The notes under the pieces were generated by a model. It saw only the letters and a list, made by a program, of their open reading frames with translations, had not been told where the DNA came from and did no database searches. A stretch of DNA of 64,000 nucleotides from contig NZ_AP022576.1 of NCBI RefSeq assembly GCF_010730355.1, forward strand, positions 3,658,001 through 3,722,000, read 5' to 3'. This document shows, piece by piece, positions 44,542 through 54,447 of this stretch. The translations under genes and the position numbers were made by a program. Source of the DNA: Mycobacterium florentinum (GTDB lineage Bacteria > Actinomycetota > Actinomycetes > Mycobacteriales > Mycobacteriaceae). Numbering within the stretch: the first letter of the stretch is position 1; every line of letters starts with the position of its first letter.

Positions 44542-47500
44542 CTAGGACGCGGCCGCAACAGTGATCTCGGAGAAGCCGGCCTGGCTCTTGCCGTTGGTGG
44601 TTCCCAGCGTGGAGATCCACACCAGCAGGTTCGACGTCGGCGCGCCGGCCCTGACCGGGATGACGTTGTGACCGGGCTTCAGCGTGAACGCCGTGGCCAG
44701 CACGGTGGTGTCCTCCAGCTTCGCCGGCGAAGCCGTCGACGCGGACCGAATCTCGACCTTGGTGCCGGTGCTCGGCGTATCGATGCTGACCTGGCCGATC
44801 ACGGTGGGTTTCGGCAGCTGCAGGATCAACCCTTCGCCCTGCTTGAAGTTGGGGAACGGGACGGCGTCGGTATAGATCTCCGTCGCCCAGGCGGTGGTGG
44901 GGTCGCCGTCGATCGCCTGCCCGGCCGTGCCCGGATTGTCGGGCTCACCGTCGGGTGCGTACACGGTGGCCCGGGTCGGTTTGACGATGCTGCCCGCCGG
45001 TGCGGGATTCGCCGACGACGAGGTGTTCGACGAACTCGGCCCGTTGAGTCCGAGCTCGTCCTTGTTGAGGCCACCGCCGACATTGCCGAAGATCTTGCTC
45101 ACGATCGACGCCAGGACCAGCAACGCGACCACGATGATGGCGAGCGCCGCGGTGCCGCCGATGATCAGGTTGCGGCGCCGGCGCGCCAAGATCGCGTACG
45201 CCTGCCCGTTCGCTTGCGGGGTCGGAGGTGGCGGCGAATCGTCGATCGGACCCAACACCTCGGTGCGGTCGGCCACCGCGGTGGCCTGTTGTAGAAGGTT
45301 CAAAAGTGTTGATGCGCTGCGGATTCCGCCGTCTTCTTGGACCGCTCGGACCGCGACGGCCGAGATCTGGAAGGGAATGTCACGATCGATGGTGTTGGGT
45401 TCGACGGGAAGGCCCGATGCATCTCGCCCGGCCGGCGCGAGGCCGCTGCGCACCCCGAACTCCGGCAGCGGCCACCGGTTGACCAGCAGGGCATACAGCG
45501 AGGCGCCGATGCCGCGGATGTCGTCCTCCGGATTAGCGTCGGGCATCGTCGCCGGGTAGGCGAGCACCACGTCTCCGTCGATGCTGACCCGCACCCGGCT
45601 GGGGTGGTCGATGGACAGGGCGACGCCGGCGCGGTGGGCGGTGTCGGCGGCGGCGGCCAGCGACTGCATCGCCCGCACGGCGCCGACGGGCGAGGGCGCG
45701 GTGTCCGCCACTTCCTGCAGCGAGCCGCCGCGGATCCACTCCGCGACGACCAGGCCACCGCGACTGGTGTGCACGACGTCGAGCACCCGGGCGATGCCGG
45801 GTTTGTCGATCCGGCTCAGGCGCAGTGTGCGGGACAGGATCTCCTGCAGGACCTCGTCGGGCAGGGCGCCGTCCGGGTCGACGAACGTGAGCGACACCTG
45901 CCGGTCCAACGCGGTGTCGAGGGCCTGCCAGAACTGCAGGGGCGGCGCACCGCCGTGGAAGACCAGCAGCCGATACCGGCCGCCGGCGATGCGGGCGCCG
46001 GGAACCAAGTGCCCATCGTCGCCCGGCGATTCCGTAACACGTTCGCGGACGAAATCGCCGTCGCGCGGCTCCGACGGGGGCGGGCCCGATGGCTCGGGCG
46101 TGGGCTCGGCCGGAATGTCGGGCTGGAAGTCGTCGGCAGCCGGGCGCGGTCGGTCGCCGCCTGAACCCAAACTGGAGCCAGGGCCGGATGCGGCGCTCTC
46201 CAAGGGGCGGTCGGTCACCTCCGGTCCTTTCACTAGCCGGGCGTCGCCTGCCCGATCCGGAGGCCTGCGCCGGATCGGCTCCTGGACCGCATTAACCCCC
46301 GGCGGCGACGAATTCCTCTGCTCAGGGTACGTGACGGCGCCCTGCTGAGACGATCCCCGTGGCACAGCCGCCGGGCCGGATTCCAGCGCCGGCTGCGGGC
46401 CGGTGCGGCGGCCACGGCGCCGGACGGCCGCGATCGCCGCCACCGCTTCGGGGACATGCGCGCGAACCATGACCGCGACCATGATCGGCAGCATGATGAA
46501 GCCCAGCACCAACAGTCGCAGCAACGAACCGGCAGCTCCACCGTGTGCGGTCAACCCGGCCAGCCCCAGCAGCCGGTCGGCGATGTGGGCGATGAGCCCG
46601 GCGAGCATCGACGCGACGAGCGTCACCAAGACCGTCCGCACCTCCGCGACCCCGACCAGCTGGCCGCCGGCCGGCAGCAGGGTGCGCCGCAGCAGGTAGT
46701 AGCCCACCAGCGCGCCGGTGAGGAACCCCAGCCCGTTGGCCAGCCCGAGGTATCCGGCCACCAGCTGGGGGTCACTGGTCAGGTGCGGCGCGAGCACCGA
46801 GCCGGCGATCTTGACGGCCGTGATGACGAGGATGATCACGATCGGTGTCCACGGCTGCTCGCGCGCGTAGAACACCCGCAGCTGCAGCAGCACCAGCCCG
46901 TAGGGAATCAAGGTGAACGCCGACAACGCGATCGCGGCACCCAGGTATCCGGCGTCGACCCCGCCGAAGTGGCCGTAGGCGAACAGCGCGCTGCCGATCG
47001 CGGGCCCCCCGACGGTCATGAACGCCACGATCGGGATCAGCGTGATCAACGTCAGCCGGGTGGCTAGTGACAGGTCGGCGAGGACGGCCTCGGTGTCGTC
47101 GGCCGCCGCGTTGCGGCTCAGCCTCGGCATCACCACGGTCAGCACCGTCACGCCGATCATGCCGAACGGCAGCATCAGCACCAGCCACGTGTAGTTGTAG
47201 ATCGCTGGGCCGGAAGCCGCTGCGGTACTGGCGATTTGGTTACCGACCACCAGGCCGAGCTGACTGATCAGCACGTAGAGCACCATCGCGGCGGCCATCG
47301 TGCCGAAGCGCTTGAGCCGTTCGTCGATGCCCCACAGCGGCCGCAGGCTCACGCGTTCGCGCCGCAGCGCGACCAGCAACACCGCGGTCTGTGCGAACAC
47401 CCCCAACGTGGTGCCGATGCCGAGCACCAGCAGCTTGGCGTTGCCCATCCGGACGGGATCGACCGACAGCTCACCGGGGACGGCCAGGTACACCGCCAGG

Positions 47501-48156
47501 GTCGCCAGGGCGACGACGTTGTTGACTACCGGGGCCCACGCCGTCGGCCCGAAAACGTTGCGGGTGTTCAGGATTGCCATGAACACCGACGTCAGGCCGT
47601 AGGCGAGCACCTGCGGCAGCAGCAGGTAGGCGAACGCCGTGGTCAGCGGCTCGTTGACCTGCGGGCTACGGCCCAGCATCAACCGGACCAGCAGCGGCGC
47701 GGCCACCACCGACACGATGGTGGCGAACACCAGCAGCGTGGTGGTCACCGTGACCAGGCGCCGGACGAACGCGGCGCCGCCGTCGGGGTCGCTCTGCTCG
47801 GCCCGTGCCAGCACCGGCACGAAGATCGCGGTGAAGGTCGCCTCCAGTACGAGCGCGGCGACCAGGTTCGGCAGCTGGTTGGCCACCGAGAAGGCGCTGG
47901 ACAGGGCGGCGCCCAGGATCGCCGCCAGCACCACGATCCGGCCGAACCCGGTGATCCGGCTGACCAGTGTCGCGAGCGCCATCGCCCACGATCGCGAGAC
48001 CAGGGCGGCGTCGGACAGCTCAACCCGCCGGGTGGGCAGGTCCGTCACCGGGGGCAGCGGTCCCGTCGGCGGCGGAATCCGGTTTGGTGGCGGCGGTGGC
48101 GGTTGATGCCGCTGCGGGGGTTGCTGTGGATGGGACCGCCGGTAGGCGGGGTTCAT
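44542..48156 (-). CDS. murJ: MurJ (MviN), lipid II flippase with pseudokinase domain
   Basis: 1204 residues (1184 in Rv3910). A Pro-rich N-terminal 40 residues, then the MurJ/MOP flippase core of 14 helices (about 50-560), a disordered linker, a kinase-like domain at about 720-960 that lacks the catalytic HRD and DFG motifs (hence a pseudokinase), a single membrane helix near 990-1020 and an extracytoplasmic beta-rich domain at 1050-1204. PknB phosphorylates the pseudokinase in relatives, which recruits FhaA; fhaA and pknB are both in this window. It overlaps the Rv3909-like gene by 4 bp. Confidence 0.96.
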   Translation of the reverse strand: MNPAYRRSHPQQPPQRHQPPPPPPNRIPPPTGPLPPVTDLPTRRVELSDAALVSRSWAMALATLVSRITGFGRIVVLAAILGAALSSAFSVANQLPNLVAALVLEATFTAIFVPVLARAEQSDPDGGAAFVRRLVTVTTTLLVFATIVSVVAAPLLVRLMLGRSPQVNEPLTTAFAYLLLPQVLAYGLTSVFMAILNTRNVFGPTAWAPVVNNVVALATLAVYLAVPGELSVDPVRMGNAKLLVLGIGTTLGVFAQTAVLLVALRRERVSLRPLWGIDERLKRFGTMAAAMVLYVLISQLGLVVGNQIASTAAASGPAIYNYTWLVLMLPFGMIGVTVLTVVMPRLSRNAAADDTEAVLADLSLATRLTLITLIPIVAFMTVGGPAIGSALFAYGHFGGVDAGYLGAAIALSAFTLIPYGLVLLQLRVFYAREQPWTPIVIILVITAVKIAGSVLAPHLTSDPQLVAGYLGLANGLGFLTGALVGYYLLRRTLLPAGGQLVGVAEVRTVLVTLVASMLAGLIAHIADRLLGLAGLTAHGGAAGSLLRLLVLGFIMLPIMVAVMVRAHVPEAVAAIAAVRRRGRRTGPQPALESGPAAVPRGSSQQGAVTYPEQRNSSPPGVNAVQEPIRRRPPDRAGDARLVKGPEVTDRPLESAASGPGSSLGSGGDRPRPAADDFQPDIPAEPTPEPSGPPPSEPRDGDFVRERVTESPGDDGHLVPGARIAGGRYRLLVFHGGAPPLQFWQALDTALDRQVSLTFVDPDGALPDEVLQEILSRTLRLSRIDKPGIARVLDVVHTSRGGLVVAEWIRGGSLQEVADTAPSPVGAVRAMQSLAAAADTAHRAGVALSIDHPSRVRVSIDGDVVLAYPATMPDANPEDDIRGIGASLYALLVNRWPLPEFGVRSGLAPAGRDASGLPVEPNTIDRDIPFQISAVAVRAVQEDGGIRSASTLLNLLQQATAVADRTEVLGPIDDSPPPPTPQANGQAYAILARRRRNLIIGGTAALAIIVVALLVLASIVSKIFGNVGGGLNKDELGLNGPSSSNTSSSANPAPAGSIVKPTRATVYAPDGEPDNPGTAGQAIDGDPTTAWATEIYTDAVPFPNFKQGEGLILQLPKPTVIGQVSIDTPSTGTKVEIRSASTASPAKLEDTTVLATAFTLKPGHNVIPVRAGAPTSNLLVWISTLGTTNGKSQAGFSEITVAAAS

Positions 48157-50552
48157 ACTCGGTGCTCTTCGTCGACGCGATCGCCGACCTCACGCGCTGG
48201 CTCGGCGGGATGGTGGTGGGGCGGGTCGGGCCGGTCCAGGTCGGCGCGGTCGGGCTGGCCGCGGAACCGATGCCACAGTCGTCGCCCGGCGAGCAGCACC
48301 AGCACCGCCGCCGCGGTCAGGGTGATCGCGAACAGCACCTTGCCGTAGGCGTTCGAGTGCACCGACATTCGCACGGGCTCGCCCAGCCGGGTGCCGTCCG
48401 GGGTTCGCAGCGTCACGTCGATCGCGACGCGCTGGGTGAAGTTCACCTCGATCGGCACCCGCAGCGGCAGGTAGCCGGGCGGCAATTCGATCTGCCCGAC
48501 GTCGGTCACGGTCATCCCGGGCGGGGCGTCGACCTGCAGGCGGACCTTGATCGGCACGGCGAGCCCGTTGTGCAGCGCCACCGGCAGGGGACTGTGCTCG
48601 GTGGCCAGGGTGTAGGAGCCGCCGGGGTTGACGATCGTCACCGCGCCGAACAAGTCGTTGATCGTGTTGCCGACGACGGCCAGCCGCTGCTGGGCCTGCC
48701 CGTTGCGGCCATCGGGCGGTTCCGACTGGCTCAGCGAGCGCAGCATGTCTTCGCGCAACGGCGCGGTGTACTGGATGCCGGTCAGGCCGGTGCGCTCGTC
48801 GGTGCTCAACGCCGAGGTCAGTTTCCACAGCCGGCCGGCCTGGCCGTTGATGTCGGCGATGACGTTGTCACCGAATCGGCCGCGCTCCGGGGCGGGGACG
48901 TCGAGTGGCTGCGGCGGCCCGGGGCGGGCCGCGGCTTCGGCGATCACCGCCGGAAGTGGCCGGGGCACCCCCAAACCGGACCGGATCGTGGTGGCCAGCG
49001 CCGTCAGGATCACCTGCGCGTCATCGGCTGCCAGGTTCCATGTGGCCGGCGGGACCAGGAGCTGGGTGCGCGGCGGGGCGTCTTTATCCAGGGCATGCCA
49101 GAAGATCGAGCCCAGGGCGTCTTGGCGCCGCGCGGTGTTCGAGTCATGCGCGAGCCGCACCGTCAGCGACGGGTCCAGATAGGTCGGGACGCTGGGGCTG
49201 TTGCCCGCCCCGGCCAGCGCCGCGCCGACGGCCGGGTCGAACGGCGCGACCACCACCTGTGGGGACAGCCGCCGTGGTGCGGTGTCGACGCCGTCGGCTC
49301 CGGACGACGCCGGTGAGTCGGGGGCGACCAAGTCGCCGGCGGCGACCGCCACCGTGCTGTTGTTGGCATTGAGCAGATCGACCGCGCCGTTGGTCAGCGG
49401 CCCGTCGGGCAACAGGGTGGCGCCGCGGGCCGACGGGACGTCCAGGATGTGGTCGACGATGTCGCCGACGCTGGTGGTGGCGATCGCGCTGAGCCCCGGA
49501 TCGTTGACGCGTTGCAAGGCGTCGAGGTCGGCTTGCGCGTAGGGCAGCGGGGCGACGCAGGTGCGATGGGCGAGTGCGCGCAACCGGTTCAGCCAGCCGG
49601 TCGCGGCGGTCTGCCCGTTGCCCGGATGCGTCGGGGTGCCTGGTTGCTGCGCGGGCCCGTCGGGGGAGTTCGACACCACGTAGCCGGCCGTCATCGCGTT
49701 GACCGTGACCAGCAGATCCGGGTCGATGGCGAGGCATAGCGCCCGGCCGACGGCGCCGTCGGGATCGACGTCATGACTGGTCGCGACCTCGGCCGCGGAC
49801 AGCAGGATGTCCAGCCGGCCGCCGGTGGCCAGCGAGGTGGCCAGGTCGTCGTCGACCAGCCGGACTCCGATGGTGCCGCCGGGTTGACCCGGGGACAGCC
49901 GGGGACGGTCGGCCAGCGGCCACAGCATGGTGATCCACACGGGCTTCGAGGTGTCCGGCGCGACCGCGGATTCCAGGGCATCGGCGTGGTCGGGCGGCAC
50001 CCCGATCACCGGCAGCAGGAACCGGGCGTTATCGAGGCGGGCGGGGGCGCCGTAGTCCGGCGTGCCGTTCGCATTGACCAGCAAGGGGTAGATCCCGGGC
50101 TGGTTGATCCCGAGGGACGACTTGGCCACCGAGCGCAGCGGCGCGGACAGGGTGAAGCCGACCTCTTGGCCACGCTGTAGTTCGGGTGCCACCGTGAGGA
50201 AGTCGGCCGCGGGCTGGTATTGATCGGTGGCGCCGTCCAGGGAGGTGCGCAGGCCCGCGGACGCGGTGACCGCGGCGGCATGTTCGAGCCGGACCATCAC
50301 GTCGCGGACCGGGCGGTCACCGATGTTGGTGACCATTCCGCTGACCGTGACAACCGACGGGCTCGTCGTGGTGACGACGTCCGGGGTCACCTGGTCGATG
50401 CGGACGCGAACGAACGGCGTTGACCCGGGCTCGTTGGCCGCCGCGTGAGGCATGCCGACGGGCCCGGTGAGCAGCACCGCAAAACCGGCCACGATGCCGA
50501 TCACGACGGCAAGGCGCAACAAACCGGCCCAACAGAGTCGCGGCGCGGTCAC
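48153..50552 (-). CDS. Large exported membrane protein (Rv3909-like, DUF6049)
   Basis: 799 residues (802 in Rv3909). A signal-anchor helix at about 10-35 ([20 protein letters not shown]) precedes a large extracytoplasmic region with Ig-like parts ([21 protein letters not shown] and [20 protein letters not shown]), and a C-terminal helix at about 755-775 ([18 protein letters not shown]) leads to a short basic tail. It is coupled on both sides by 4-bp overlaps, to mutT4 and murJ, which suggests a part in envelope assembly with MurJ. No enzymatic motif is seen. Confidence 0.93.
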   Translation of the reverse strand: MTAPRLCWAGLLRLAVVIGIVAGFAVLLTGPVGMPHAAANEPGSTPFVRVRIDQVTPDVVTTTSPSVVTVSGMVTNIGDRPVRDVMVRLEHAAAVTASAGLRTSLDGATDQYQPAADFLTVAPELQRGQEVGFTLSAPLRSVAKSSLGINQPGIYPLLVNANGTPDYGAPARLDNARFLLPVIGVPPDHADALESAVAPDTSKPVWITMLWPLADRPRLSPGQPGGTIGVRLVDDDLATSLATGGRLDILLSAAEVATSHDVDPDGAVGRALCLAIDPDLLVTVNAMTAGYVVSNSPDGPAQQPGTPTHPGNGQTAATGWLNRLRALAHRTCVAPLPYAQADLDALQRVNDPGLSAIATTSVGDIVDHILDVPSARGATLLPDGPLTNGAVDLLNANNSTVAVAAGDLVAPDSPASSGADGVDTAPRRLSPQVVVAPFDPAVGAALAGAGNSPSVPTYLDPSLTVRLAHDSNTARRQDALGSIFWHALDKDAPPRTQLLVPPATWNLAADDAQVILTALATTIRSGLGVPRPLPAVIAEAAARPGPPQPLDVPAPERGRFGDNVIADINGQAGRLWKLTSALSTDERTGLTGIQYTAPLREDMLRSLSQSEPPDGRNGQAQQRLAVVGNTINDLFGAVTIVNPGGSYTLATEHSPLPVALHNGLAVPIKVRLQVDAPPGMTVTDVGQIELPPGYLPLRVPIEVNFTQRVAIDVTLRTPDGTRLGEPVRMSVHSNAYGKVLFAITLTAAAVLVLLAGRRLWHRFRGQPDRADLDRPDPPHHHPAEPAREVGDRVDEEHRV

Positions 50553-51301
50553 GGCCCCGGCCCGTGACCGTTCTTACGACCGCAGGGTTTGTCGCTATGC
50601 CGGGTTCGGGAATGGGTTTGCGGGTTGCGCCGGGGCGTGCTGGGCGGCAGCGGCGGCAACGAGGCGGGGCCGTCGCTCTGCAGCTTTCCGATCAGCTCGT
50701 TGGCGACCTCGGCGAGGCGACGTTCGTCGGCGTAGGCCAACCTCGACGGCAGCTCCTGCATCGGCACCCACGCCACCTCGGCGACTTCGAGGTCCTCATC
50801 GGACAGCTCGCCACCGGAGAAGCGCATCAAATAGTGGTGCACGGTCTTGTGCACCCGACGGCCGTCGGTGACGAACCAGTAGTCGATGCGCCCCAGCGCG
50901 GCCAGCACGCTGCCGCGAATGCCGGTCTCCTCGGCGACCTCGCGAATGGCGGTCTGCTCGGCGGTCTCGCCGAGTTCGATGTGGCCCTTGGGCAGCGACC
51001 ACAGCATGCGGCCGCGCCGGTCGATGCGACCGATCAAGGCCGCGACCTGGGCGTCGAGCGGGCCGTCGATGCCGTCGATGACCAGGCCGCCCGCGGAAGT
51101 TTCGTGCACGGTCCGCAATCGGTCCGGCACCCGGCGGGGTGCGCGCGGCCGGCGCCGGTTGCCCGCGGTCGAGTCGGCGGTCACTTTGGCTTCGGCGTCG
51201 TTTTCGGACGCGCCGCCACCGCCACGACCGCGACGGCGCCCCCGACGTCGACGTGGTTTGGCTTGTTCGCCATCCGACACCCAAGCGATAGTAGCTGGCA
51301 C
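50549..51301 (-). CDS. mutT4: MutT4-like Nudix hydrolase
   Basis: 250 residues from GTG 51301 ([15 protein letters not shown]), matching the Rv3908 start; an ATG at 51322 is also possible. The first 60 residues are highly basic ([14 protein letters not shown]), after which the Nudix domain has [14 protein letters not shown], the Nudix box starting GHIELGE and ending [11 protein letters not shown], and [19 protein letters not shown]. MutT-type enzymes remove oxidised or non-canonical nucleotides; the true substrate of MutT4 is not settled. It heads the mutT4-Rv3909-murJ series and is divergent from pcnA. Confidence 0.93.
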   Translation of the reverse strand: MPATIAWVSDGEQAKPRRRRGRRRGRGGGGASENDAEAKVTADSTAGNRRRPRAPRRVPDRLRTVHETSAGGLVIDGIDGPLDAQVAALIGRIDRRGRMLWSLPKGHIELGETAEQTAIREVAEETGIRGSVLAALGRIDYWFVTDGRRVHKTVHHYLMRFSGGELSDEDLEVAEVAWVPMQELPSRLAYADERRLAEVANELIGKLQSDGPASLPPLPPSTPRRNPQTHSRTRHSDKPCGRKNGHGPGP

Positions 51302-51425
51302 GACCTGTTCTTTCGGACACACTCGCCGCTGGTGCGGGCGCGACGACGGCCCGACGCGATTTGAAGGCCGCGCTTCTCAGCGGGCCGTCCCGGCCCGCAT
51401 CGTCACGCGACTAGGCTGATCGAAC

Positions 51426-52868
51426 GTGTCCGAAGCCGCGAATGATGTGGAGCTGCTGGCGTCAGCTCTCGTCTCTCTCAGAGAGCACCACGAGGTGCTG
51501 AGCGGACTGGGCTCCTTGTTCGAGACCGCTGGGCACGACTTGTATCTGGTCGGCGGATCGGTGCGCGACGCGCTGTTGGGCCGGTTGAGTCCCGATCTCG
51601 ACTTCACCACCGACGCCCGGCCCGAACAGGTGCAGCAGATGGTGCGGGGGTGGGCCGACGCGGTCTGGGAGACCGGGATCGAATTCGGCACCGTGGGCGT
51701 CGGCAAGGACGAGCACCGCCTCGAGATCACCACGTTCCGCGCCGACAGCTACGACCAGGTGTCGCGTAATCCCGAGGTGAAGTTCGGCGAGCGCCTCGAA
51801 GACGACTTGGTGCGCCGGGATTTCACCGCGAACGCGATGGCGGTGCGCATCACGTCGGCCGGGCCCGGCGAATTCCTTGATCCCCTAGGCGGTTTGGCGG
51901 CGTTGCGGGCCCGCGTGCTGGACACCCCGGCGGCGCCGTCGGTGTCCTTCGGCGACGACCCGCTGCGGATGTTGCGCGCCGCGCGGTTCGTCTCGCAGCT
52001 CGGGTTCACCGTCGCCCCGCGGGTGCGGACGGCGATCGAGGAGATGGCCCCGCAGCTGGCCCGGATCAGCGCCGAACGGGTGGCGGCCGAGCTGGACAAG
52101 TTGCTGCTCGGCGCGGACCCGGTCGCCGGGATCGACTTGCTGGTGCAGACCGGAATGGGTGAGGTCGTGCTGCCCGAAGTCGGCGGCATGCAGATGGCCA
52201 TCGACGAACACCACCAGCACAAGGACGTGTATCAGCACTCGCTGACGGTGCTGCGCCAAGCCGTCGCGCTGGAAGATGACGGGCCCGATCTGGTGCTGCG
52301 CTGGGCGGCGCTGCTGCACGACATCGGCAAGCCCGCCACCAGGCGCCACGAGGACAACGGCGGCGTGAGTTTTCACCACCATGAGGTTGTGGGCGCCAAG
52401 ATGACACGCAAGCGACTGCGGGCGCTGAAGTACTCCAAGCAGATGGTCGACGACATTTCGCAGTTGGTGTATCTGCACCTGCGGTTCCACGGCTACGGCG
52501 ACGGGAAGTGGACCGACTCCGCGGTGCGCCGCTACGTCACCGACGCCGGGCCGCTGCTGCCGCGGCTGCACAAGCTGGTGCGCGCCGACTGCACCACCCG
52601 CAACAAACGCCGGGCCGCCCGGCTGCAGGCCAACTACGACCGCCTCGAGACGCGTATTGCCGAGTTGGCGGCCCAGGAGGATCTGGCGCGGGTGCGTCCC
52701 GATCTGGACGGCAACCGGATCATGGAGCTGCTCGATATCCCGGCCGGCCCGCAGGTCGGTGAGGCGTGGCGGTTCTTGAAAGAGCTACGGCTGGACCGCG
52801 GTCCGATGTCCGACGAGGAGGCCACCGCGGAGCTGCTGGCGTGGTGGAAGACGCGTGGGAACGCTTAA
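51426..52868 (+). CDS. pcnA: CCA tRNA nucleotidyltransferase / poly(A) polymerase family
   Basis: 480 residues, the same as Rv3907c. The head domain has YLVGGSVRDALLGRLSPDLD with the DxD metal site; RRDFTANAMAVR and DPLRMLRAARFVSQLGF are the neck and RNA-binding motifs; an HD domain occurs in RWAALLHDIGKPATR. It adds or repairs the 3' CCA of tRNAs, needed here since tRNA-Ala and tRNA-Ile lack an encoded CCA. Starts with GTG; it is divergent from mutT4. Confidence 0.96.
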   Translation: MSEAANDVELLASALVSLREHHEVLSGLGSLFETAGHDLYLVGGSVRDALLGRLSPDLDFTTDARPEQVQQMVRGWADAVWETGIEFGTVGVGKDEHRLEITTFRADSYDQVSRNPEVKFGERLEDDLVRRDFTANAMAVRITSAGPGEFLDPLGGLAALRARVLDTPAAPSVSFGDDPLRMLRAARFVSQLGFTVAPRVRTAIEEMAPQLARISAERVAAELDKLLLGADPVAGIDLLVQTGMGEVVLPEVGGMQMAIDEHHQHKDVYQHSLTVLRQAVALEDDGPDLVLRWAALLHDIGKPATRRHEDNGGVSFHHHEVVGAKMTRKRLRALKYSKQMVDDISQLVYLHLRFHGYGDGKWTDSAVRRYVTDAGPLLPRLHKLVRADCTTRNKRRAARLQANYDRLETRIAELAAQEDLARVRPDLDGNRIMELLDIPAGPQVGEAWRFLKELRLDRGPMSDEEATAELLAWWKTRGNA

Positions 52869-52911
52869 CCGTTTGCGATATCCGGGCGCCGAGGGGTTCT
52901 AGGATTTGCCC

Positions 52912-52971
52912 ATGCCGTTGGGCGAGGGGGCGCAGTTCGCTGGCTATACCGTGGTGCGGCTCGTGTCGTGA
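52912..52971 (+). pseudogene. N-terminal remnant of a Ser/Thr protein kinase gene
   Basis: ATG at 52912 encodes only 19 residues, MPLGEGAQFAGYTVVRLVS, then TGA at 52969. This closely follows the first 18 residues of PknF-type kinases (MPLAEG-FAG-TIVR-LG), which normally continue with the GSGGMG glycine loop. Everything past the first beta strand is gone. A second short frame (52968-53030) encodes KSHVDLTKDPPVWVRKPGS and may come from the other edge of the deletion, but I do not recognise it. No kinase is at this place in M. tuberculosis. Confidence 0.65.
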
Positions 52972-53041
52972 AGAGCCACGTCGACCTGACCAAGGATCCA
53001 CCGGTGTGGGTTCGCAAGCCCGGGAGCTGACCCCGGCACGA

Positions 53042-53068
53042 GGAACCACTGAGGGTCGACCCGCGTCG
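53042..53068 (+). promoter_or_regulatory. SigM-type promoter before the Rv3906c-like gene
   Basis: GGAAC (53042-53046), 17 bp, CGTCG (53064-53068): a full match to the SigM consensus GGAAC-N16/18-CGTCR. Transcription would begin close to the ATG at 53077, so the mRNA would be leaderless or nearly so. SigM is encoded 9 kb to the left. Confidence 0.65.
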
Positions 53069-53076
53069 GAAAGGCT

Positions 53077-53586
53077 ATGGATTACTGCCTTTCTGGGGAC
53101 GGTGGCACAGCGGCGATGTTCCACGGTCAGCCCGACCTCGATCTCGACCACGATGGCCGGTTCGAATCGATCGGGCTGGACTTCGACCACGACGGCATGC
53201 ACGACGACGCGCTCGGGGATTTCGACGGCGATGGGCTCGCCGATCATGCCGTGCTCGACCTCGACAACGACGGCACGCCCGAGGCGTACTTCACCGACGA
53301 CGGGTCGGGAACCTGGGCGGTAGCGGCGGACCGGGGCGGGGGATTGCACTGGTACGGACTCGACGGCGTCGAGCACACCGGCGGTCCGCTGGTCGATTTC
53401 GACGGTCACGGCCGCCCGGACGATCGGCTCGTCGACATCGACGGCAATGGCGTGGCCGACCGGGTGCTGTGCGCGGATCAGAACGGCGTGACCGGCTATG
53501 TGGACACCGACGGCGACGGCCGCTGGGACGTCCGGTTATCCGATACCGACGGTGACGGCTCGGCCGATGGCGCTACCAGCCTTTGA
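53077..53586 (+). CDS. Asp-rich repeat protein (Rv3906c-like)
   Basis: 169 residues, the same length as Rv3906c as I recall it. The sequence is made of about eight DxDxDG-type loops, for example DLDLDHDGRFES, DFDGDGLADHAVLDLDNDG, DIDGNGVADR and DTDGDGSADG, like thrombospondin type 3 or EF-hand calcium loops. It is very acidic (pI surely low) with no signal peptide and no membrane helix, so if secreted it would need ESX or another route. It stands just before the esxD operon and is preceded by a SigM-type promoter. Function unknown. Confidence 0.85.
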   Translation: MDYCLSGDGGTAAMFHGQPDLDLDHDGRFESIGLDFDHDGMHDDALGDFDGDGLADHAVLDLDNDGTPEAYFTDDGSGTWAVAADRGGGLHWYGLDGVEHTGGPLVDFDGHGRPDDRLVDIDGNGVADRVLCADQNGVTGYVDTDGDGRWDVRLSDTDGDGSADGATSL

Positions 53587-53651
53587 CGTGGTGTTTTGCG
53601 CCTACCACGAGTGGGTAAATCAACGCCTGTGCAGCAGGCAAAAGAACTGAA

Positions 53652-53679
53652 GTGACAGACCCCGATGCCTGTCTACACT
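53652..53679 (+). promoter_or_regulatory. Candidate sigma-A-type promoter of the esxD operon
   Basis: GTGACA (53652-53657; five of six to TTGACA), a 16-bp spacer, and TACACT (53674-53679; TANNNT). The start would be near 53686, about 45 bp before esxD. It suggests the truncated ESX-2 cluster still has its own promoter. Confidence 0.5.
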
Positions 53680-53731
53680 CTTATCAATATCCAGGTCGGG
53701 GAGGCCTAGGGAAATCGAAGGGGAGAAACAC

Positions 53732-54055
53732 ATGCCAAGCTCAACCGTTGTCACACCGGAACTGCTGCGCGCTTCGAAGCAAAAGATCGAAGCGCGACTG
53801 CAAGAGGCGGCCGCAATCGCCAATCAGTACTTGAGCGGCCACGAGAACATCGTCAGCGCCACCGGGTGGGCCGGGCAGGCCGGATCCACATCGCTGAACA
53901 CAGCGGGCCAGATTGCGCATGACCTGCAGCAGATCATGACCGGCGGTAACCGATTGGCTCACGGCCTCGGTCAGACGGCCACCCTGATGGAGCACCACGA
54001 GGCCGATTCAGCCCACAGCCTCAATGGCGTGTTCGGCGGAGTTCAGTCCACCTAA
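53732..54055 (+). CDS. esxD: EsxD, WXG100-family protein of ESX-2
   Basis: 107 residues, as M. tuberculosis EsxD. Two amphipathic helices are joined by a turn with GWAG (in SATGWAGQAG, the W-x-G site, about residues 46-49). The start VTPELLRASKQKIEARLQ and the end HEADSAHSLNGVFGGVQS match the EsxD type rather than EsxF. It probably forms a heterodimer with the next product and is secreted by ESX-2. GGGGAGAAA precedes the ATG. In relatives eccB2, eccC2, PE36 and PPE69 come before it; here they do not. Confidence 0.93.
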   Translation: MPSSTVVTPELLRASKQKIEARLQEAAAIANQYLSGHENIVSATGWAGQAGSTSLNTAGQIAHDLQQIMTGGNRLAHGLGQTATLMEHHEADSAHSLNGVFGGVQST

Positions 54056-54098
54056 GCCCGCAATCCCAACAGCTTATTTACCGTAAGGAATAACGAAC

Positions 54099-54389
54099 AT
54101 GTCAGACCACATTGTTTACAACCACGCAGCGGTCAGCGGCCTCACCGGCGACATCGCGTCGCAGGCGGCGCAGCTGATGGAAATCCACGACGACGTTCTC
54201 CACATCACGCAGTCGTTGGCCGATTTCTTTCAGGGTCACGGCGCCACAACCTTTTTCGACGCGCAACAGCAGATGCTGCACGGGCTGCAGGACATGATCC
54301 AGACCGTCAGCCTGCACGGGCACACCGTGGGCAATGTGCACGAGGCTGCGATCATTGCGGACCAGAACACATCTCTCTTTTTCGCGTAG
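54099..54389 (+). CDS. esxC: EsxC, WXG100-family protein of ESX-2
   Basis: 96 residues (95 in M. tuberculosis). The start is MSDHIVYNHAAVSGLTGDI and the helical hairpin carries FFQGHGATTFFDAQQQMLHG, in which the usual W-x-G is replaced by a G-H-G turn, as in the EsxC relative. It pairs with EsxD. AAGGAATAA lies before the ATG, 43 bp after esxD. Confidence 0.93.
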   Translation: MSDHIVYNHAAVSGLTGDIASQAAQLMEIHDDVLHITQSLADFFQGHGATTFFDAQQQMLHGLQDMIQTVSLHGHTVGNVHEAAIIADQNTSLFFA

Positions 54390-54447
54390 ACCCGGCTTGG
54401 CGGGGCGCACCTAGCGTGCGCCCCGCACTTGGCTCTAAGGGAAGACC

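Noticed and set aside
53732..54389. The esx pair as esxF/esxE
   Set aside because: Sequence and lengths (107 and 96) match EsxD and EsxC, and espG2 follows directly as in the ESX-2 order.
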